Assembly: GCF_000350225.1 (NCBI RefSeq)
Contig: NW_005179249.1
Coordinates: forward strand, 1 to 64,000
Direction of reading: 5' to 3'
DNA: 64,000 bases
Origin: Chondrus crispus
Lineage: Eukaryota; Rhodophyta; Florideophyceae; Gigartinales; Gigartinaceae
The notes beneath the pieces are model-generated. The model worked only from the letters and a program-made list of their open reading frames with translations, had not been told where the DNA came from and searched no databases. Shown in pieces: positions 11,842 through 24,141 of the stretch. Within the stretch, counting starts at the first letter, position 1. Each line of letters starts with the position of its first letter. The translations under genes and the position numbers were made by a program.

Positions 11842-13747
11842 ATGTTTTCTTCATCCCCGAGCCACTCGAGTGGTGGTACCAAACGCAAGCGCTACTGCGT
11901 GGGCTTTTCTTCCACTTCCCACGACCCTCTAAGTCTTCCTTCCATCCCTCGATTACGCCCTGATTCCCAACATGCTGGCCCTGATGGCCACATCGATTCC
12001 GATCCTAACGCTCCGTCCTCGCGTCGATACCTTGCTGCGTCGGAGCTCCACGATAAGGCCATGCGCCTTAATCCTGAGCTTTTTGCTTCCGCTAAATGGT
12101 TCTCAGTGATCGGTGTATGCGCCTTCGATGACATTGCTTACTCGTTCGCCGACGGCGCCGGTATGCTTCCAGGACAAATCCCCCTTCAAGCTATTCGGTC
12201 TTACGATTGGTTGGCTCGCATCGCCATTCCTCCCTCCATCCTGTGTCACACTGCCGCCTCGTGGTCGTGCGGTGTTATCCACCCGCTTCATGACCGCTGT
12301 GTGCGACAGGCTTGAGCTGCCATTGACGCAGGATCTCATCCCTGAGGAATTCGGTTGTGACACGTGGCAGTTTCGCACCGAGGGCGAGCGGTCTTACCTC
12401 GATAACATGCTGGCCTGGACCTCCGATAACCCTCCTCGTGAAGCTAACCGCCTTTGGTTCAACCAACGGACCGTCTCGGGCGACGCTATGATGTGGACCA
12501 ACGCCATAATTCCGGCTAATTTCTGACTTATCAAGCGGGGTACCATCACCTTCTTTCAGCACACAGTGCGCTTCGAACGCCGTATTTGGTCTGACACGGG
12601 TTATTTTGTGCCCTACTAGATGTTGGAGGGGCGCCAAATCGCGAGGTGCCATTACGCCAATCGTTATCAACGTATTCCTTCGTGGTGGAGCCAATTTGAG
12701 GTCTGCCAAGACTTCTGGGCTGAGCTCGGCCCTGTGTACACGTATTACGGAAGGTATTTACGTGATCCTCGACATGGCCTTTGGGTAGTCTTCCTCACAG
12801 AGTGGTGTACCAAAGTGGCAGTGACCCTCCTGTGGGAAACCTACAACTGCTGGAGGTTGTGATACTTGCCTCCCCAGCTCATCAGCCTCATGCGGCGCCT
12901 CGATTATTCGGTTCCCCTGGGCGGTGCCGATGCAGACACCTAACTGCATTCTCTCTTCGATAAAATAGAGGAGGTCGATTGGGACTTGATACCGCGTCAA
13001 AATTCCTCTCTTTCCTTCGTCCGGCAACGCCCCTCCTTCTCTCCTGGTCGTGCTCATCGTGGTGCGCGGGACTACGCTTGGTTTAACCCCTGGACGGGAT
13101 CGCAATGTTCTTGCGACGAGGCGCGTCTGAGTGGACGGTATGGGAGTCCGACGCCCGTTCCGGTTGAAATGCTCGTCTTCCTTGCGGATCCCAGAGAGTC
13201 TTTGCGTTCTCGCCCTGTGGTACCGGTCTCACGGACTTCACTTCCTGTGAATGCTTCGATAAGGGCGACGAGAGCCCCTGGGTGTGAGGAGGTCAAATCC
13301 CCTTTGCGGTCCCATTCACCTCCAGTGGTCAGGTGTCAACCTCTATCAGAGACGAGAGAGATCTCCTCGTCAGCTAGCCGGACTGAAAGTCTGTCTGTGC
13401 GCGCAGCCCCAGGAAGGAAGGGAACTTCTTCGTTCCTTACCCCTTTGGCTCCTCCTGCACCGTCTTCCCCTGTGCACGTCCCAGCTCGTCCCCCTTCTCC
13501 TGCGGCTGTTCCGGTTGCCGCCCCCTCGTCACTAATCGTCGACGCAGTCCAATCGACCAGGGGAGGTTCGACCTCCCCGTCCTCTCCAGATGTTATCAAA
13601 AAGAACGACGGCACCGCCAGCGTCTACCGCACAATGCTCTGTGCTCACGGAATAGACGATGGGGCTCTTCGACGAGCGTCCCTCGTTGACCTGCGCTTAC
13701 TGGAGCAGCTTGTCGCCTCACTTCCGAAGGAAAAACTCCTTGGGTGA
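11842..13747 (+). pseudogene. Unrecognised decayed coding region
   Basis: Plus-strand frames at 11842-12315, 12113-12526, 12620-12862 and 12986-13747 have protein-like composition. The first starts at an ATG, has a Ser-rich head and then a globular-looking part (LHDKAMRLNPELFASAKWF). The last is Ser/Pro-rich (many SS, PAPSS runs) with a short leucine-rich end (LVDLRLLEQLVASLPKEK). No catalytic motif or known domain is seen. The frames look like one older gene, now broken in several places. It lies between a B LTR and gene-free DNA, so it may be element debris; no function is proposed. Confidence 0.4.
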
Positions 13748-16700
13748 ATCGTCCCATTGACCCATTGCCCATCGTAGCGTCCTGTCGATCCATGTTCGGA
13801 TCAATATCCTCTGAGATTGTCGTCTTACCATCTACACTTCCCCTCGTTCCACCGAAAATAAATTACATTTCCTTCTCCTATCAACATTCTCCTCTTGTCG
13901 CATTTTTCTTCTCTTTATAAAACACGTACGTCATCCTTCTCCTCATTTTCATTTTCCTCCCCTTATTTGTTGCTTTCTTGATGCGCCCCCGTCACTGCAG
14001 TCGCACCCTCTTCGCCCCCCCTTTTTTCTCCTCTTTTCCTCGGTACCTTCTCTTCAGTTTTCCCTTAATTTTCGTCCTCTTCCTCCTGGTTCGCGCCGAG
14101 TCGAGTACTCCGGGGTACCGACTTCTTCATCTCTTTCCCCCATGCCACACTATCGCAGCATCCTCAACGGGCCGCGATCCTGATTACCTCTCCCCATTCT
14201 GTCTACCCGAGACCTCGTCGAGTCGAGTCTCCCAATTAGCAGGCGTCCGCGAGACTTCTCTGTTCTACGTTCTTCTGTCTCTCTTTCGCCGTGCGTTGTC
14301 CCTTGCCCTCAGCACTTTCATCATTGTTATTGTATCGTGCTGCGAGCTCTGCTTTCCCTCGGGGAACGCCACTCTTCTTGTTGTCCGTCCATCTTTTCCC
14401 CTCCTGGCGCCTTCCATAACGTGTTAGCGCAGGCTGCGTAACAACGCTCTTCGAAGGACATCAGCGCCTCCATGACTTGTCATCAATTTCGAACGACCCA
14501 CAACTGGGGTATCCCAATTTGGAATCCTATAAGGATCTCATCCTAAAGCGCGCCGGGGTAATCATCCACGTAGTCGCTTCCCGCTTTTCCTTAGTCTGCG
14601 ACCGCCTCTTACTTGGCATCTGCAAATAACAATCTGAATTACTCGGCGAGCATTGGTCTCATTCGCAAACAACAATATTTCTCTCTCGCCAATCGAGTCC
14701 CTGACCTATTTCAGGGGAAATCACCTCCAAAAAAACTCATCCCCTTAATTCACTTCCCTAGGTCAAAGAGCGATGGCGATTTCGTTGCATTCGCGGCGAT
14801 GGCGTTTCCTACACCTCCCCTTCTCTTATGCCATACACTGAAAAAGATTTGTTTTCGTCCACAGCCTCGACCTCTTTGAGGCGGTCCTTCATGCGAGACG
14901 TATCGTGTCCATGTACGCTGTGTCCCGGTTCGGGTCAAGGTTCAAACAAGATCGGGTCGGAATTTGTTGAAGCGTTTTCGTCTGGAGACTGAGAACGCGA
15001 TACGCTCCTTTTCCTCTGGATGCTTCGTCACACTTCGCTGTCTTCACAAAAAGATTGAACATGCAGCGGAACGAAAGAACAGTAGAAAAAGAAAGGGAGA
15101 CGACGAACAGAAACTAAGGGGTCGGGGAGATCGCTGCAGTCTGTCTCTCAGGGTAAGAAAAGGGCGCGAGCTTAGGCGTTATCAGTCGCTACAGGCAACA
15201 GATGGTTCGTCGACAATAAGCTCGTCGGTTATCACTTTGCTCCATAGGAGTGGCCCTCGCTTTCTTGACCTTCCGGTGCCTCCATTGGCAGGGAGCTTAT
15301 TAGATGGCCGCTTGATAGTCCCGTTTGCGAGAGTCGGTGACCGAGTCCAAAAGGCGTAGGTCTCCATGCTTCTAAAATGCGTTCAGCCCTGAACGCTTTC
15401 AATTCGACATGGACGTCCCTTGCGTCGCATCATCTCATGTTCCGACGGTACCAGACACGACGTCCACGTGTGACATGATAGCGCACCTGGGACTCTGACT
15501 CAATTTCGACTGACTCACGATCAATCCCCTTTCGCTTTCCTCTCACTTTGGTAAAGCTGACCTTCCTCTCCTCAAGCGACGTTCGAGGCCTTGGTTATTG
15601 CCCCGGTCATCGTCCTTTTCCTTCTCTTTCTCGATGCGAAGCTCGCGCTGTTGCTTCTGCTTTTTCTAGGTCGTACAGAGAACAATTCGACTCGACACTC
15701 GAACAGCAGGTGAGATAGGACAGGTTTGTCTGCGCACGTCCTTTACAGTCCAGCTTCGCAGTGTCCATCTTGAAGAACCGTTTTTCGTCAAACCGTCATC
15801 GGACCCTCCCCACACAAAGGCATTATCATTATTATTAATTTTTTTCTCAATGAAGACCGGCCTCTCGATGAATTTCCCCTTAGTTGCGATACCGTTCCAG
15901 TAGTGAGAACTCGCTCACTGTATTCTTCGATCCTCGTTAGTGAGTGCCGGTCGGGTGGCTCGCGAATGACTCATTCCATGATCTTCTGTCGGTCAGACTC
16001 TCTTTCGTCCCACTCGTGTGTTCCCTATCCTGAAGACAAGCTTCTGAAATTTCGCCACTTCTCGTCTCTGGTAGCACTAGAACAAACTCGCTCTTCTTCT
16101 CGACTCGATACACGCATGATAAATTAATTGGGAACGACGATTCGCCTGTCTGCCTAGATCAAGACTCGGCCCGTACGCGTCACACGACTTGTTCGTCGAT
16201 TCCCGCGGCGCGAGGTCTGGCTTCCTACGTACAGTAACCCAAAAAACAAAAAAACCCAACCAAAACAAAAACACGGAAGAGAAAAGACTGGAGGTTATTG
16301 TAGCGAACGGGTCAGTGTTTCGTCGGCAATATAGCGACGTGGGTGTGGACGTCAATGTCTCTTGGTCCTTCGCAATTCGCCTAAACCGGTACCGCTGGTG
16401 ATCGTATTATAATATAGAGGAGAGACCACCTCGATCGAGTGACGAGGTCGTGCTGCTGGACACGAGTCACACTCCTGGAAGGGTGCGGTGGCGTCTGTTT
16501 TCGCCTATCTGCGAGCTTCTCGTCCCCACTTTTCACAGGGGGTTCCCTTTTCGTGTCTTCTTATCAACATAGGTTCCGCGTGTTCTCTGCGGCGACCGCC
16601 CGATAACGGCCCCTTCGTGACGAAACTTCTTGCTCGTCGGGCATGTTGCATGGGGTAAAATCGAGGGTGTGATTGGGGTGGAGTTCGAAGCGAAGGGTTG

Positions 16701-17014
16701 GGGTCGTGATTTCTTTCTTGGCTCGCGCCTTCTCGTGCGGCTTATCAACCGTACCGCCGGACGGGCTTGGACGCTATTGCCTTCGGCTGCAACACTCGAC
16801 AACCACTCCCCGTGCGACCAACAAGTACCACATTTCCCCTTAATTTTGATTAATTTTGGAAGACTGACCATTGTTCGATTTTCGACTTTCACCTCCATTC
16901 CCGCAGCTCTCTGTCGACATCTCTATTTTTTATTAAATCACGCCCCATGAGGGCGGATCATCGATCCAGGCGTCACTTCGCGTGCGCGCGGCGGCTGCGT
17001 GTGATCGTATCCAA
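13748..17014. other. Gene-free, pyrimidine-rich DNA
   Basis: About 3.3 kb. The part 13860-14120 is strongly C/T-rich on the plus strand and makes a long but meaningless open frame (13978-14427). Short ATTATT and A-rich runs occur near 15825-15845 and 16240-16280. No domain, RNA gene or clear repeat boundary was found. It may be old, eroded element sequence. Confidence 0.5.
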
Positions 17015-17030
17015 CACTACGAAGTAAATC
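17015..17030 (+). repeat. Left CACTA-type terminal inverted repeat
   Basis: CACTACGAAGTAAATC is preceded by AA. It mirrors the end at 34580-34595. A degenerate tandem array follows directly, as is usual inside CACTA ends. Confidence 0.45.
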
Positions 17031-17039
17031 TGGCCCGTA

Positions 17040-17345
17040 ACGTTACGGTTAATTTAAGTTTTGATTTGGCCGTACCAATGATAGTCAAGACATTTTTTGA
17101 GCAAAATGTTTTATACTGATTTTGCACCGAAATCCCTGCAAGCCGTAATCTATTGGTACTCTTCCAATACATTGCCGTCGCTGAGCCAACTGAAAAAAAT
17201 CGCAGATTTACCATTGGACATGGCAGTGCCTCATTGTAATATTTGGCGGTACGGCCATACGTGCTGGGCTGATCCATCTTAAAAACATCCCAGATTAACC
17301 ACTGGGCATGGCCATGCAGTAGTATATTGCGTTTTGGTACTGCCA
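17040..17345 (+). repeat. Degenerate tandem array, about 88-bp period
   Basis: A landmark TTGG(C/T)(N)GTAC recurs at about 17065, 17153, 17244 and 17333. The block AAAAAAATCGCAGATTTACC (from 17193) is echoed 88 bp on by AAAAACATCCCAGATTAACC (from 17281). Similarity is partial, so the units are old. Its place just inside the left CACTA-type end suits transposase-binding subterminal repeats. Confidence 0.5.
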
Positions 17346-17548
17346 AACTGACTGGAATGATCCAACGTTTGTTTCTGGTCGGCGATGTGCACACGTAGGA
17401 TCGGGTCAATGCAGCGCCCCCGTGGTACCAGTTGTCATATAGGATGGGAGCAGTGTGAATTGCGAGCAAGAGTCAGTAGTCGGTTTACCACTATGTTAGC
17501 TCCCTATCTACATACGCTACGCAGCGCAATATACAGTCTCCTTGCCGC

Positions 17549-17909
17549 TTCAAGCTCCGAAGACCAACTGTTGTGGGGACAAGCGCATTTGTAAACTGAA
17601 GTAGGTTAGATACTGCGTGCAGCAGGCATGTCCGGCCTGACTGATTCGCGAAGCGTCAACAACAACTTACAATCCATCCAACACTTTCACGCAAAAAGAA
17701 CTGCCTAACTTCCGGCGCCGATGCCATGTGACACTTCCAATCATGACGGAGTTCAGTTTACCATGACTTCAAGTTCCGACGACCAACTGTTGTGCGGACA
17801 AGCACAGATGTAAACGGAAGTAGGTAAGATACTTTGTGCAGCACGCCTGTCCGGCCGGACTGATTTGCGAAGCGTCAACGACAACTTACAATCCATCCAA
17901 CACTTTCAC
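17549..17909 (+). repeat. 142-bp direct duplication
   Basis: Copy 1 is 17549-17690 and copy 2 is 17768-17909, both 142 bp, offset by 219 bp. They begin TTCAAG(C/T)TCCGA and end ATCCAACACTTTCAC, with a minority of single-base differences. No coding frame spans them. Confidence 0.85.
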
Positions 17910-18346
17910 AAGACAAACACGAATTTAATTCCGTCAGGTTCGCACGCAGACAAAGGCGATCTCATCACAAGAATTTGAAGATGGTCAGATAGTGCGGACA
18001 TACGCGGACAAAAATGCAACGCACGTGCGTACATATCAACGTACTTTCAGCGCTTTTCCTATCACGACGACATCGACATCGATCAACTGTAGATCGACCG
18101 TTCGCAGACTCATCCACCAGCAATAGCACTGGCCATCTCTCGCCATCCTGATCACCTATACACCACAAGCGGGCCCGCCGTGACCCTATGGCATCGATCT
18201 TGCGCCCTCATACGCGAAACGAACTGCGTGGTTGTTTGTGTCCAAAGATACCTTCGGTCAGCAGTAGATTGGCCAAGGAAGAGCGAGGTGTCTAACTCTT
18301 GACGGGATCGGCGAGACGTGTAACCAGAAGTCCGCCCAATTTCAAT

Positions 18347-21300
18347 TCAAATGGAATGGGTGCTGAAATCTGATAATTTTCTAGTGGAAAACGCCACTCC
18401 GCGAATAATCAGGTTTTCCAGTGTCTGAAACACCAGGTCCCTATCCCCTTCATGCCATTCTTGCACGGTAACCTTTTCTCCTCGTATGAAAGTAGAATGC
18501 CCCGCCACCCAAAACATTGGCAGAGTGTTTGATGGAGTTGTCCCTCGATACGTGACAGGAGTTGGCTGAGCGGGCGTGGTACAGCGCCACGCGACGGACG
18601 CCATCAGTGAGAGAGAGCACCTGTATAGACTCTGAGTTCAGTTCCGCGGATATCCTCAGAGTTTTACGATCATCCACTCTGCATCTTACGACAGCCGCGT
18701 GAGGACTCTCGTCCTCTCTCTGCAAGACCCTGACAACAGCGAACAGGTTCAACGACGATCCGACCGCCCCATTTGCATGCAAAAGCAATCCCTTCGTCCG
18801 TCCGCGCGGTAACATAACCTGGACTACGCATCCCGGCTCAATCGTGTCATGCGAGTACGTCTGTGGCCACGCACTCAAGTGGCTTCTGCGAACGCGCCGA
18901 GCAGACGAGAACAACTTGACTTCCGACTTCTTTGACGTATCAAATTCTGGACGGAGATTTTCGAAGATGTTTGTAGCCCGTGACAAAAGCTGCGACAAAA
19001 GCTCAGATGAATCAATCGTTTCTGTTTCTGATATGCAACAGCTGGACAGCTCATTGACATCCTTTTCACAATTCCCCTCCCATCGTACGGAATCTCCCGT
19101 CCAAGCCGGGTTGACCTTCTCATTCGACCGCATTTCGTCCATCAACGGTTTGACAAATAAATCAGATATACTAACATCTGTGTCCTTCAGGAATCTCTTC
19201 AATTCATCCGAAGCCTGTGACAACTCGTTGCAAGCTTCGCCGAGAAGCAAGCGTCGAAGGCCTCTCCTGCATTCCATCTTCAGTCCGGCATCCGAAGTTT
19301 GTGTCATAGTGCTGGACAGCAACGACAAGCGCCCTTGCCAATCATTCCCCAAACAATGACCCACGGCCGCCAAATGTCCTTTTTGGTGATTACCCCGGAC
19401 TATGCACCTCTTCAAAGGTTGATGAGCATTCTGGAACACCAGTTCCATAAAGTGACGTACATGCCCGAAGGCAGGAATTGTGTGGTTGTACAACTCGATT
19501 AATCTGTGCAGGTTCGGCTTGTCCAAACTGGGGCGACCTTAACCCACTCCTTGGCAATAATTTGCGCAAAACTTGTCCGCCTCAGTCACATACTTCCCAG
19601 CCCTTTCCAGCAAGTCTGCATGGTATTGAGCTTCATTATCACTTGTCACATACAAATAATCTGAGACACCATCCGCCTCTTCCGATGGCCACCAGTACGT
19701 CAACGCAATCAATTCCTGCAATTGCGTCAATAGATCCAACACAACAGTGGTTTCTTCACTCTGGATTCCCGGGAACAGTTGGTAGAAAACCGGAACGCAC
19801 ACGAGAAGGACACAGAACACACCTGACAGAGTCATGGAATTGAGGTCATTCTTGGAACTAAAAACTGATGATTGCCTCTTCAACCCATTGTCTCGGAAGG
19901 CTCCGCATATTGCCATGTCAGCTTTTGCCCTAAACGCGGCCGCGTTTCCTTGTCGTTTAATCACGTGGATGCCTACCTCGATAAAGTTCTTCGCGAGACC
20001 GGCCAGCAAATGGTCAGGCGCGACGACGTTGCAGCGATATGCCTCAAAACGTCCTGACACCACACGCTTTCCATCGCTTGTTAACGGTATGTCAACGCAT
20101 ACGCGCTCAAGTTCCCTTTGCAATGCAAGAAGAGGAGAACTTTCGTCACTATCCTTGTTGCTGTCTTTCATACCAAGCCCGTTTGTGTCTCGACTGTCAA
20201 TTTCGCTGTTGCGAAGAGCTTCATGGCGTTCCATGCACCTCAAGGACGCCGTGCGGTGTGCATGGACTTTTGTTGTATAGCCGTATCCGCTCTCACCGAC
20301 GCCGGTGTTCTTCCGAAATGCACAAAGAGTGCAGGGCGTATTTGCTGTATGTCCCATGACATCCAATGTTTCAGCGGCCGCTGGATAGTCAGCCACAAAA
20401 CCCACCACGTCGACAAAGATTCTTACTCTCTCGCCGGTAGGCGTGTGTGCTTCCACACCTTCTGTTGTACACTTAACCAAGTCTGGAATGATTGAGAGCA
20501 GTATATTGTTCGTTGATACACCTGGAGGGGTTAATCCAATGATTCTGACAGACGATCGCGTGTTACGACTTTGCGGTGGTAGTCCAAGCGGGATCATGTA
20601 GCATCCACCTGCTGAACCCTGCGGATACAATGAAGAGAATGGGGAAAAGTCATCGCAGTATTGGAGAGCGCGATAGACCACGAACTTTGTTCCATCCATT
20701 AAGCGGCCGCTGTTTTGCATTCTTCTGTCAACGTTGCTGGTGCGTCCCGATATTTTGGGCTCTTGGAGGAGGAAAGGCAGCCCTTTCAAATGTTGAGTAC
20801 CGAGCAGACGAAAGGTTTTGTCTGGAGTTCCATCGCCACCATCATTGAAACGCTGACCGGCCCCGTTTGTACTCATGTTTTGAAACCAAAACAAAGTGTC
20901 TGAGGTGAGACCTTCCTTGTGTTTCCAAAACCTAGAAACCAACATACACATTCTCGACGTTGCCACTGCTTCACTTTCTGTAGGTCGAAGGAGGGTACAA
21001 ATATCCCCAGGCAACACCTTCTTCGAAGAACGAGCCCTTGCTTCAAAATCTATCCTTCCATCTCTACGCCTCACAGATCTATTATACTTTTCCAATGGCG
21101 GTGCTGTATAAAACTGCCTGGCCAGGCAATTCTCCACGCCACGGACAACCTTCATCGCCATGTTGGCGCTTCTTGTTACATTTCCCTCACTTCCCACGCA
21201 CCACACGGCTGAAATTATACACTTCATTACAAAGTTATTCTCTGCGTTCTCATGAACACGATAGCCCAGATTGCACACGTCAAGTGACAAACGTGATGGA

Positions 21301-22418
21301 AGCAGTTTTGACAGTTCCAGTCGAATCACGGCACCCGGGAACGCCTGCACAGTACATGAACCATTGTGGACGTAAAGTGCTCTCGTAGCTTCCGATATTA
21401 TCTGCCGCTCTGCAACCAGCTTCGAGCTTTCTATGCATTCTGCGTCCGCCACACCACCATGCCATCGACTGGATTTCGGATACATTGAGTTGAAGAACGG
21501 AGCCATCATGATGTCCACTTTCGCCCATTCACTTGGTGGAACGATACGAACAGGAGTTTTAGACCCGTTCGAATATTGCGATGCGGTCTCCTCGTTACCC
21601 CCAAAATTTTCAACCAATGAAGTTCGGTTGAATGCCTTCTTCTTTCGACGGACGACAAAGTACTTGAGGTCGCTCTTGGGAAAAAGATACTTCAAAGCAT
21701 GCGGAAAGGGAGTCCTTTGTACGGTGGAATAAGATGGGAACTTAATAGAAGGAGAAACCCAAGACAGTATATCTCTCATGATGTAATACTGTTTGACCGT
21801 ATAGCGGACACTACCGCAAACTATTACGTAGCCCAAAAGGTTGTACCATGGTTCGAAAAGCTTCCGAGACGATAGAATTATTCGCAAAACTTTCTGGCTG
21901 TCCAGCCTGCTTCCCATTTCGGGATCATCACTGGATAAACTTTGAAGGCACTCCATCCCCTCACAGCTCTCTTGATAAATACTTGGAATAATGATATTGT
22001 CATTTCCCACTAAAACACCGTTTGGGTCGCTCTCGGGAGCGAAGTGTTCCGAGTCGCCAAGTTCTGGGAAGTGGCCTTCATCATAGTCGACAAGATCTAT
22101 TCCTTCTTCGACGACAACCGTTTCTCGATGTTCGGAGCCCTTTACCTTCGATCTGGTACCTTGATCTCCAGTCTGATTGTTCGACGAAGCGTGCTCATTC
22201 AACAATCCCAAAATATCAGCCGCTTGGCCAGTTTCCGGAAGCTCGAGAGCTGGGGTTTCTTCCGCTTCCATAAGTACGGCCGCATCTGCATCCCCATCGA
22301 GATCGCTTCCTGGTCGTGTATGAACGTCATGGAACAGGGCTGCCAGGTCTGGCAAGTTAGGGACGTTTTCCATCCAAGTAGTGCCCATCTTACGACGTCG
22401 CTTTCTTCGACCTGACAT
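18347..22418 (-). pseudogene. Tnp2/CACTA-like transposase gene
   Basis: This encodes a DDE transposase of the Tnp2 (Transposase_21) type, which cuts and joins element ends in the nucleus. The first ATG in frame (22418) gives a basic, nuclear-signal-like start (SGRRKRRRK), then an acidic region. The core shows YCDDFSPFS, then a block with GFVADYPAAAETL followed by GHTANTPCTLC, as in Tnp2 proteins. Further on comes PDHLLAGLAKNF and, after 19539, KPNLHRLIELYNHTIP. The main frame ends in a TAA at 19541-19539; the frame continues unchanged in register to 18450. The last part of the protein appears to shift to another frame at about 18600 and runs to 18347. So the gene has one in-frame stop and probably one shift, or unrecognised introns. 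Three GCGGCCGC sites lie within it. Confidence 0.7.
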
Positions 22419-22547
22419 ATGAGGAACGGTGGTGCTGTCGTCCGATATTTTCGTGTGGATTATGGTGTTGGAAGAAGTGAGAGTGTAGGATGTTGTTGAA
22501 GGAACAGTGTGCAGGGGTCGCCAGGCCTGGCGGTTTAGATTTTGCAC

Positions 22548-23058
22548 ACCAAATAACTACATCACAAGTGGCGGTCTGCTAGTGTCTATCCGATCGTGAG
22601 GACAAAATTTAAGGACAAAAGGATTTTTCCTCGAACTCCTTGCTTGTTTTTTAGTTCTGATTTGAGTACTTCGTACTCCACATAGCCCTTGACACAGTCA
22701 GCATAAATCGTTTGTTGTGGAGACAAGTTCTACCTCTAAAAGTGAAGCAGAACCTGGAAATCTTCACAGTAAGCAGTTTTTCTTTGTAGTACGAAATTGA
22801 AAATGGCTTCTTCGTGATTTAGAAGGTATTTCATTGACAGCCCCTGCCGTTCAAGTGCAATATGGCGGTTTTGAAGTATTCTTTCAGAAGAATTTGTGTC
22901 GGCTTAATGATGAAAAATTAATAAATTTGTCGGATCTGTTGAGGTATGATAAGCTTGGTCGGTCGGATACACACTACAGTACAGGGTATTAACTCTGCCT
23001 TTCTCTGTCCACCGTTGTTTACTCCGGTATCCCCCAACCTCCTCTTTCTTTCCCCTCA
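22548..23058. other. Spacer between transposase gene and SRP19
   Basis: AT-richer, non-coding. It holds the upstream side of the transposase gene and the 3' side of SRP19. CACTACAGTACAGGG at 22973 resembles a CACTA start but lacks the CGA that follows in the two outer ends. No inner element end matching 17015 or 34595 was found here. Confidence 0.5.
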
Positions 23059-23666
23059 CTAATCCACCATGACCACTGCCCTCGCATCTCCTCCCGTCCT
23101 TCTCTGCTTCTGTCTTTTTCTGCGCCCTCTCACGCAAGCCACGCCCTCGCTGTCGCACGGGCCCCACCCTTCGCATGCGCTTTCTCGTTAGTATATCGGT
23201 GTCAGCGTCCATTGCCAGATTACGTCGTCGCATTTGATGTGAAGGGACACTTACGGTTTGGGATGTCCTCCCGCACAAGCTTCCCGACCTCGTCGAACAA
23301 TTTGATTCGCACCAGCCCTCTCGCCCAGGAGTCTCGACAATACGCCTTGTTCAGTGCCAAGGCCGTCTGAAACTTGAGCAGTTGTGCGCAATCAAACACT
23401 TCCTTTATCGTGGGGTTTTCAACGCACTTTATCTTTCGCGATTTTGCGACCCTAGTTCACGCATAACACGGCAACATCTGTCAACAATCGTAGAAAGACC
23501 TGCACACAAGCAGCTATTCAACGACGTGCTAAATTTGCATCGCATCACTTACCTGGGCTTCCGTTCGCAATTTGTTGAGGTAAGGCGGGTAAATCACCAC
23601 CCATCCTCGTGGATCCACGTCCGGGCCATAATCCTCCGCAAACAGCAGAGCCGGTATCTTAGACAT
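23059..23666 (-). CDS. SRP19: Signal recognition particle 19 kDa protein (three exons)
   Basis: SRP19 binds SRP RNA and helps load SRP54, for co-translational targeting to the ER. Exon 1 (23666-23553) starts MSKIPALLFAEDYGPD and holds the family signature WVVIYPPYLN; it ends at a donor CAG|GTAAGT. Exon 2 (about 23450-23255) holds RKIKCVENPT and NKAYCRDSWARGLVRIKLF, and ends at a second GTAAGT. Exon 3 (about 23170-23059) follows a TACTAAC branch site (23193-23187) and gives a short basic tail (RGRRKRQKQRRTGG). Total length of about 140 residues equals the usual size. Oddity: a plain GT-AG join of exons 1 and 2 (acceptor CTAG at about 23452) leaves the frame off by one base, although the alignment to SRP19 across the junction is gap-free if the next base is also removed. 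Exon 3 borders are tentative. It is divergent from USE1. Confidence 0.82.
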
Positions 23667-24141
23667 GTTGCTGGACTGTCTCACTTCGCGAATAACACCT
23701 TCGGATTGCAGTCGAATCCTCCGACTCAGCCAGAGGCACTTGCTTCCAATAAAAGTATGTAATCCCCCTGGTGTCAACGGTGAAAACAACTTGTTAGATA
23801 CGCTTCTAACCAACTCTTGGGCTCTGAGCGCTGTACACGTCGAAACAAGCTGCATTCCTCGCAAGCGATGATGATTGAAATGAAATTAATAAAAATTTAT
23901 CCCCTCTGGAACCCCCCACTGTGCTGCTACACTCACAACTTTCGGGCATGCACCTTCAACTCCGCTCAGATGCCGAAGGAGAACTATCAAGTGTTTGGGG
24001 CGTGGCACATAACATTGTGAGGATCCTTGCACTGCAAGTCTTCGGAATTATTCGCCTCACCTGGCCGTGGTCACTTGTACGGATATTTTCCACAAGCTTT
24101 TGAGGGCGCGGGTCCACTTGCCAAGGGAGGGATTTATTCTG
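23667..24141. promoter_or_regulatory. Divergent intergenic region SRP19 / USE1
   Basis: This 475-bp spacer between the two start codons must hold both promoters. A run ATGAAATTAATAAAAATTTAT lies near 23880-23900; it is AT-rich and could include a TATA-like element. No other motif stands out. Confidence 0.4.

Noticed and set aside
13978-14427. Plus-strand open frame of 149 codons
   Set aside because: It is produced by a C/T-rich run (Phe, Leu, Ser, Pro codons) and has no domain.
19834-21732. Plus-strand frames opposite the Tnp2-like transposase
   Set aside because: Shadows of the long minus-strand transposase frame.
22973-22987. CACTACAGTACAGGG as an inner CACTA end
   Set aside because: It shares only CACTAC with the outer ends and no partner is visible.
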